DNA of 64,000 nucleotides from Rhexocercosporidium sp. MPI-PUGE-AT-0058 (Eukaryota; Ascomycota; Leotiomycetes; Helotiales). The position numbers and the translations under genes are program-made. The DNA is taken from the NCBI GenBank assembly GCA_020746875.1, contig JAGTJL010000001.1:3472001-3536000 (forward strand), in the 5' to 3' direction. How positions within the stretch are numbered: position 1 is the stretch's first letter; every line of letters starts with the position of its first letter. Of the stretch, positions 57,109-64,000 are shown piece by piece. Below the pieces are notes generated by a model. The model did no database searches. It worked only from the letters and a program-made list of their open reading frames with translations, and was not told the DNA's origin.

Positions 57109-58006
57109 TTTGTGAATTGTAGAGTGATCAAGTGATCGGGAATTGGGGATTGTTTTCGAAAGGTGCGGGGAGTGGTGGAATGCACTGTTGGGATCATGAT
57201 TCGGAGAAAGCTCGAAATATTGATGACCAAATCGCTTCGGCTTGTACCTTGGAGGGAAGGGGCCTCGGCACCAACAATTTAACCCTCATTGAAGCCAACA
57301 AAAATCTTTTGGAGAACCTCAACTAGATTTCCCGGCTGCAGCGCAATTACAGGATTTTTGAAAAAGAGTCTCACGATGGTGATGGTAACTCCCTCCTGAA
57401 TTAAATAGTTTCGGTTCTTTCCCAAACCCCCTTTAAGGCTCGATAAGGTTGCTTCCGTTGACTCCAAGGATTTCAGCTTTCGTTTCTTTCAGCACTTGGA
57501 TTTCGACAGCAAATGGAGGCATACCGCGGTGTTGATTTACAGATATGTTAAGTTGGTTCCTGGGAATAAATGCGGTAGTGGATTATGTTCTCAGGCATGG
57601 TATCATGGCAGTGCCAATCAACTTAAGAGAATAACAACAACCTTCCACGCATATTTGTCTCACAATTTCAAGTCTAAATGTTCAAAGTCACACATGGAAC
57701 TCCAAAAAATCTCAACGCAAACTGAAAACATGAATATCTCATGACCCAACACACACAACTGAACTGTACTTGCATATATATACAAGAACCTAGGCAAAGC
57801 TGCCTCTCCCCTCTACCCAAAAAGCTACCATCAGACAAAGCGTCACTGGCAAGCAAGAAAGACCTGCACAGCAGGAAAGAAAATATACAGTGAAAAGAAG
57901 TGTCCGATATTTTTCCTTATTGCTTTTTGGTGTTTGTGTGTTTTCGTTTGTTCTTCAACTCCGTCGCTGAGTTCGAGCCGTTCGTAAGGAGTTCGTGATG
58001 TTATGC
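57109..58006. other. 900 bp intergenic region
   Basis: Promoter of the GlcG-like gene on the left and 3' flank of the AA9 gene on the right. No other feature was seen. Confidence 0.6.
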
Positions 58007-59411
58007 TTAGATGCATTGGGAGTAGTAGGGGTTGTATTCGTTGCAAGTGCTTCCCGCAGCACAGGTGGTTGAGCCAGTGTATCCGGATCCACCACTAGAT
58101 GATGTTAGAGATTGCATCATAGTAGGTAGATCGATTGGATTTGCTTACCATTGCCCGTACTTAGCCACGGCAGCAGAAGGGGCTCCTGAGATAACTTGTT
58201 TGACTGAAGTAGCCAGTGTTGTTGGTACAGCGCTAGATCTCTTAGATGAACATGCGGATTTTGTTGGTACTGGAGCAGTGGTGGAGGTCTTGGGTTTGCA
58301 AGCACTCTTACTGGGGGTAGCAACTGGTGCAAAAGTGACGACTGGGGCAACGACGCTGCTCTTGCTCTTGCAAGCGCTCTTAACGGATGTTGCAATGGGG
58401 GCGGGAGTCTCAACTGGAGCAGCGGTTGCGATTGGAGCCACGCTGGTGACTGGCTTAAGATCGCCTGCAGGGGTCGAGGTCTGAACAGCAGCCTTGCTTG
58501 AAACTGGAGTGGCGGTTGATGCTGGAATGGCTGCAGCAGTGCTGGAAGCAACTGGGCTTGCGGACGAGGCAACTGGAGCAGTACCAGAGCTGGCTCCGTT
58601 CCAAACAGCTGGGCCAGGGATCTTGTAGGAGGAGTATGCGCCATAGACGTTGAAGACAACACCTGGGTCGGTGTACTTGTAAGTACCTGGCATTGGGACA
58701 CCGGCTGGGAGAACCTAAATATCTTTTAGTCAAGGATCATCATGAGGTCGGGTAGGTATTCACGGTGGCGCCACCTCCATAGACTCTGATCTGGATACAC
58801 TCCATGTAGAATTGTGCACCACGGGCTGGGTTGGCACTGAATGCCGTATCGGCTTCATGAAGAGCGATGATCTCACCACGAACGAGATAATCGCCGTCAA
58901 CGAGGGTAGAAGGGAGTGTAACGTCATGCTTTCCCTTGTTGGCAATGAGCTTCTCGACGGCCCATTTAGATCCATCATAACCGTCTTCTGCCAACTTGAC
59001 CCAGACATCACCTGCGCCATTGGAGGCGGTTGGTGCAATATAGACCATCACTGGACCGACGTGGGTTGGGTCAACAATGTCATCTGATGGGGAGTTGGAA
59101 TTGTGGTGCCATTCGAGGGTGAGCTTGAATGATTATCAGTACTAGTCCAACATGATCTATTCCGAGTTCATTACCTTGTCACCAGCAGAAACGTCGATGG
59201 TCTTCGCAGCAGCAACGTTGTTGACGTTGCAAGTCATATCCTTTGAGGTAATATCCTTGAGAGGGTTGTTGTTTGGCGGCGAACGGATGTATCCAGCTGC
59301 AGAGTTTCCAACACCTTGATCAACATCGTTGACCCACATGTTGTAGATGGTTGTGTGAGCGCTAGCCACAGAGGCAACAGCGGTACCGGCGAGGAACTGA
59401 GAGTACTTCAT
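58007..59411 (-). CDS. AA9 lytic polysaccharide monooxygenase with CBM1
   Basis: Secreted copper enzyme that oxidatively cleaves cellulose. Exons 59175-59411, 58764-59123, 58149-58714 and 58007-58094 give 416 aa. The signal peptide ([13 protein letters not shown]) ends before HTTIYNMW, whose His would be residue 1 of the mature copper brace. The second His lies in DPTHVGPV, and [13 protein letters not shown] carries the axial Tyr and conserved Gln. After the catalytic domain (to about residue 240) comes a Ser/Thr/Ala/Pro-rich linker with three KSAC-type repeats. The C-terminal cellulose-binding module (YGQCGGSGYTG, then [11 protein letters not shown]) is split by the last intron. No lesion was seen. 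Confidence 0.96.
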
Positions 59412-62400
59412 TTTGATGATAGAGAACGATGATCGAAATGTGTCGATTAGAGCGGGATGAGGTCGAAAATAGATGAACGAGTGAATAGGCAGCAAAGGAA
59501 GGACAATTCAAAAGAATGTAAATGTGCAAGAATGTGCAAGTAATGAGCGACTTGCGCGATGGAGAGAAGGAAAGTTCAAAGAAATGGGTACTTCACACCA
59601 TATGTACTTCCAGCAACCCGCCGCAAATGGGGCGCTCATTATAGATAGAGATGCCTAATTAAAATGGATATCGAAGTCTGGACGTTCCTCTACTTCTCCA
59701 TGCACCAGAATACTGCTAGTTAGAAGAATCAAAAGGTCAAGTGGGCGGGTTCTCAGCCGCGTCAATCTTCCTTCAGATTTAGTGAAACAGAAAACACTTT
59801 ATATTCAATATATTCTGGAGTCGCTTAAGCAAGTTCATGATCGCCAAGATCGCCTATCAGAGGACATTTTGCTGTCTCCTGTTTCGCTCTCCTGAACTTG
59901 TTTCCTTTTCGGATGTTTGTACCGAGACAGCTGCGTAAGCGAGCCTAGGCACCATCTATCTCTTGCTCCCGCCACCGCAAGGACCCGACAAATAGGTCAG
60001 CTAGACCAGGTTGGGTACGTGCTCCGATATGGGCACATATTCCACTATCCCATAGAGTGGCAACTTGCTTGCACATTTTAGCGCCATTATTTGAGGTGGC
60101 CGCATCGAATGCATTTCGACTATTAAAAGAATTCTAAGAAGATCAAAAGAAATTTGGAGTTTGAAATAATACTTGTAGCTTTCTAGAACACTTTTTAGAA
60201 GTCGTGGTGGCTGAGTTGTGTTGTTGCGAAAAGGAGGTCTTCTTTCAAATGGCGCTAAAATGTGTTTATGCCACTCCATGGGATAGCACCCTCCAAACGA
60301 CGCGATGAGTTTAGGATGTGACCCAAGGCCCAACGTGTTTCGAGATTAAAGTGATGGGGCTAGTGCAAGAAACCCCAAAGGAAAGCGATGATTCCAAGCC
60401 GGAATACAGGGGTGTTGAGAGGTCGATTCCAGCCGCAAAAGGGTGACCGAGTCACAATGGGAGCTTTATAAGTTCAAAGCTCGAAGTGACGTTCAAGTAA
60501 ACTTAACACTGACAATGCGTAACTTTTCAACCCCGAACTCCCTAGAAGCGAAACTTTCTATGGAGGCTAAAAAGCCAATTTCAGGATATGACGTGCAATT
60601 TGGCGGGATGCCCCTGCAATATTGTCCCCCCTGAAATAAGCGAGGCCACGAGATGAGACGAATGGTTGAGCGCTACTGTAAATGAATGACGCAGTGGCAT
60701 TGATTTAGAAATTCAGCGTCCTGTCCTTCGCATTTTGTTCGATGTCTATGAGTTATTAATTCCGTTATTCTCACTGGCACATGATATGATAAGCCGTGGC
60801 AGTGCCATCTGAAGCCTCAGAGTAGATCTACGCCCGCCGTGCATGAGAGCCTCACTTGAACGCCCGCCGCACCACACCACCAGATATTGGGGCATACGCA
60901 AGCCGCAGTAGAGCTCACTTCCTACAAACCGACCAATAGCATTTCGCCATGACCGATAGGGCGTTCGTAAGATCTCGCCTTTTACACGTGCGGCAACTTT
61001 CTCGAGTATGCCAATCGGGCGATTCGGTCTCACTCCGCCTGATATTCTGGGATCAGATTGCGACTTTAGTCTTTGCCTCTCCGGCTTCTTGCCTACTGGG
61101 CGAGGGATCTTCCCACTCAGGACGCCCTTTATGACAGCTGAAGAGCGTGAAGTGCCCATTATGGAGTCCCCAACAGCCTCATGTCTAAAAAAGTAATGAC
61201 TGCTGACTGAAGCACGAGCATGGTTCATTTGGGTGGCGATAAGAAGCTGTCATAAAAACTGAGGGGAAGCATGTTTATTCTTTGATCCAAAATCTCTTCT
61301 CGGTAACAACACATCTGCTACATAGTACCAACTTCTAAACCTTTCAAAGCTGTTTCCCAATTACACCCTTGAAAGCCGCAGCTGTGCATCCACGTTCTGT
61401 CACCCTTCAAATCTCTCTTCCACAGTTACTTTCTGCTCAAGCTTGTCTTTCGGATCATCAAACCCAAAATCCAGATGTCGAATTTCAATTTCATCGCTGG
61501 GGAAGGCAACAGAATTCCATACCGGGCAGTACTCAACACAGAGGAAGATGGTGTTCCCTGCCCAAGTCATGAGCCAGAAGAATATCCCGACGGAAGCGAT
61601 GACAATCCTCATAGCGACGTATGTAGGTAGCACATATTCAAGTAGCGTTTTGTGCTTTCTGACTCTGCACACAGTTTACGGACGTTGAGGAATAGCTATA
61701 TGAGGGCTGCACATTTTTGGCAGCTCAACTGCCAATACATCGAATCAGGAGCATGACCCCCACGCTGATAGAACAAACGTTGAGTTGTCAACAACACCAA
61801 CACTGGCTAGCATTGTGCCAACTGTGCAGAATAAACTGGGGAAATCTGGCTTGTCCTTTGTGAGCATGGCCGGAGTCTGGTCACTGCAAGAAGCTCTGAG
61901 GTCTTGACAATGACCAAAATTAGTTGGGCCAGACAGGACAAAATAGACGCTTTCTGCTGCCGTTTGTATATTTTGATATATCTGTATGGAGATTACTATT
62001 TGCGTTAGAGATGTACTTTAGTCTGTGATGTACCTTTACTTGGGGGATTAGCATCGGCGTGTGCGACCAGAAATAGAAATGAAATTATCGTATCGTTCAA
62101 TTCGGGGATTGACAAACTCAATTCGGAGTATCTAGTCTCACTCGTGCTTTGTTTCTTGTTTTCTATCACAAAAATTGTCTCCTCTTTGTCCCCTGAAAAA
62201 CTGAAGATAGCCGCTTTTGACTCAAGCTACCTGATAGTCGTAAGCCTAAGGACATAGCTCTGTCTGTTATAATCTAGCATATCAGCTTGTTTATAAGCGC
62301 TCTGACAGTACAGCATCGGACCAGTGTGCTTTTTTGGTGATACCTACATCCTAGGGCTCATGTCGTTCTCAAGCTGGACAATTAGCTCCACCCACCCCCC

Positions 62401-62856
62401 CCTATTCCAGTTAAGCTTAGCGACCTAGCCTCTGAGACGCATCGCTAAATATGCCGGACTCTACCATTTGTCAACAAAGCCCTAAGTGTATTTTCTACCT
62501 TTATTCAGCAACCCAACCATTCGAACCTAGCAGTGCAAAGAACTGAGTTCTAGTTGCTTGTCAACCCGTTAACAAGACCTGTGAAGCTTGAAGCCGGGTC
62601 ACGTGTCATCAGCGAGCACGCAAGAAACAAGGCGGATGATGTCAGGTTCCACGGTCAGGTCGACGCACATGAGAATAGATATCGTGCGATTCTATTCGAC
62701 GCCCCTAGGCCACGAGACTTGAGTGTGGATGGTGTCTTGCATCCTCCCGAGGAGTGATCCATTCACTCCCAAGGGCCGACTTGCGGCCAGCCTCTACATA
62801 TAGTCCATCATGGTAGCGACGTTGGCGTCTAGTAAAATACTCGGCTAGACATCAAA
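59412..62856. other. 3.4 kb gene-poor region
   Basis: Begins with the AA9 promoter. It contains a 160-codon minus-strand ORF at 60746-61228 and a membrane-protein-like frame at 61400-61890, neither matching a known family, and otherwise nothing supported. Confidence 0.5.
61400..61860 (-). pseudogene. Possible decayed membrane-protein frame
   Basis: The lower part is open from about 61672 to the stop at 61400, with one strong hydrophobic segment (MRIVIASVGIFFWLMTWAG) and an acidic tail (DEIEIRHLDFGFDDPKDK). The same frame continues upstream to an ATG near 61860 but is cut by TGA and TAA. A second hydrophobic stretch lies in the upstream part. It could be a decayed gene, a gene with introns, or chance. 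No family was recognised. Confidence 0.25.
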
Positions 62857-64000
62857 ATGAAACGTTTCAGAAATACACCTTATCAGCGTCTCGACTCAGA
62901 GAACTCAGAAAGGGCCTCGAGCGCTGGAGACCCGTCTCCTGGACGATTCGAAGACGAGGACTTGGAGCCAGACAAGGACAATTACGAAGACTCACATCAA
63001 TTTCCCTTAGGTGCACACAAGCAAATAGTAACGGAAGTCCTGCCTTGACATTCCTACTTAAGACTGGAAAGCTATCGGCACTAGGTGTTCCAGGTGACGA
63101 GAGGAGATTTTTCTTCCAGAGGTTAAAAGTTGTGTATGATCCGGATGCCATTGCAACTCAAGCTTCGGTATTCGACGACCCACACAAGTTAGAAGACTAC
63201 CGTCCTGGAGATGACTGGGAGAATGTACACCGCTTCGACCCAGAGGAGAGATGGACATGGGGAGAAGAGCATCAGCTGATTCGCAAAATCGATTCAAGAA
63301 TCATGATTTTTGCCGCAGTCATGTTCATGGCTCTGGACTTGGATCGGTCAAACATTTCTCAAGCCTTGACAGATAACTTCTTGGGAGACCTAGGAATGAC
63401 TACGAATGGTGAGCCTGGCACATGATGGTAGGACAACATGTGCTGAAGTCTGCTAGATTACAATTATGGACAGACGGCTTTCAAGCTTGCCTTTCTGTGC
63501 GCGGAGCTTCCATCCCAGCTTATTGCTAAATGGATCGGGCCAGATGTTTGGATACCGACTCAAATGGTACTTTGGTCTCTAGTAGCTTCGAGTCAATTCT
63601 GGCTCAAAGGGAGAATGTCCTTCTTCGTTACTCGTGCGATTTTGGGGGCCTTGCAGGGTGGCTTTATCCCCGAGGAAAGTTGCCTTTGCTCCTCTCCTGA
63701 ATAGAAATTAATTGTGGAGCAGGTCATCTTGTATTTATCATACTTTTATAAGCATCATGAGCTCTCTCTGAGACTGGGATTCTTCTGGACTGCGTCAGCG
63801 CTTTCCGATGTCATAGGCGGGTTTCTTGCCTTTGGAATTCTCCACATGCGAGGGGTCAATGGTCATGCAGGATGGCGTTGGTTGTTTTTGATTGAGCTAA
63901 ATCATCACTTCCTCACCAAGCTTTCTGCTAAAGTTTAAAAGGCTGTTCTTACTCTTATCGTCGGTTTTCTCGCATTCGTTCTCATGCCGTCAAGTCCAAC
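62857..64000 (+). pseudogene. DAL5/allantoate-permease-type MFS transporter, splice sites lost, cut by window edge
   Basis: Anion:cation symporter branch of the major facilitator superfamily (Dal5/Tna1-like uptake of allantoate, nicotinate or similar). The N-terminus ([10 protein letters not shown], acidic) stops at 63046-63048, while the conserved part ([20 protein letters not shown]) is in another frame from 63045. Further conserved blocks are [39 protein letters not shown], then intron 63409-63456, then [18 protein letters not shown] and [11 protein letters not shown]. Where family members continue directly with VILYLSYFYKHHELSLRL, a 48-nt insert at 63675-63722 has an acceptor but starts GAAAGT instead of GTAAGT. 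A second 45-nt insert at 63897-63941 after WRWLFLIE starts CTAAAT instead of GTAAAT. These fit single-base loss of two splice donors. The 3' end is outside the window. Confidence 0.75.

Noticed and set aside
60746..61228. 160-codon minus-strand ORF
   Set aside because: Basic, low-pattern sequence with no recognised family and overlapping plus-strand ORFs. Not enough to call a gene.
1..64000. tRNA, rRNA or CRISPR loci
   Set aside because: No convincing A/B-box pair with cloverleaf, no rRNA stretch and no regularly spaced repeats were seen by eye. A tRNAscan or Rfam search would be decisive.

Overview
This window reads as nuclear DNA of a filamentous ascomycete (Pezizomycotina), and I infer a plant-associated member, most likely Leotiomycetes. 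The evidence is short GT-AG introns of about 45-70 nt with CTRAY-like branch sites, a Medusa (MedA) developmental regulator, a fungal elongation factor 3, an AA9 lytic polysaccharide monooxygenase with a CBM1, and a NEP1-like (NLP) secreted protein. No rRNA, tRNA, CRISPR array or intact transposon was recognised. The class-level assignment is inference.

Layout. 1-2.5 kb: a MedA-type regulator with an apparent frameshift. 2.5-12.4 kb: gene-poor, with long poly-G and GGGAT tracts, a decayed secreted-protein-like reading frame, a clearly broken sugar-transporter pseudogene and one unknown ORF. 12.4-14.4 kb: a nuclear Myb/SANT-like protein. 15.5-20 kb: two related, same-strand, disordered proteins with shared intron positions and disrupted frames. 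23-26.1 kb: an AAA ATPase. 28.2-29.6 kb: mitochondrial malate dehydrogenase. 30.7-31.5 kb: the NLP. 33.2-36.6 kb: eEF3. 39.1-40.5 kb: an SMP-30/gluconolactonase-like protein. 42.4-44.4 kb: a nuclear-looking protein with repeated SUMO-type motifs. 44.9-52.4 kb: SEC7 and the pyruvate dehydrogenase E2 subunit, divergently transcribed. 53.1-56.3 kb: PEP7/VAC1 and MET8, also divergent. 56.5-57.1 kb: a GlcG/HbpS-like protein. 58-59.4 kb: AA9-CBM1. 62.9 kb to the end: a DAL5-type permease with lost splice donors, cut by the window edge.

Functionally this is ordinary fungal chromosome. It mixes core genes (translation elongation, Golgi and vacuolar traffic, TCA cycle and PDH, siroheme synthesis) with accessory secreted and transport genes. 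No biosynthetic cluster or defence-like system was found. The most consistent signal is contrast: the core genes, more than 15 kb of coding sequence, read without a lesion, while several accessory genes carry stops, indels or lost splice sites. That suggests real gene decay more than a poor assembly. All exon boundaries are read by eye and are not confirmed by transcripts.
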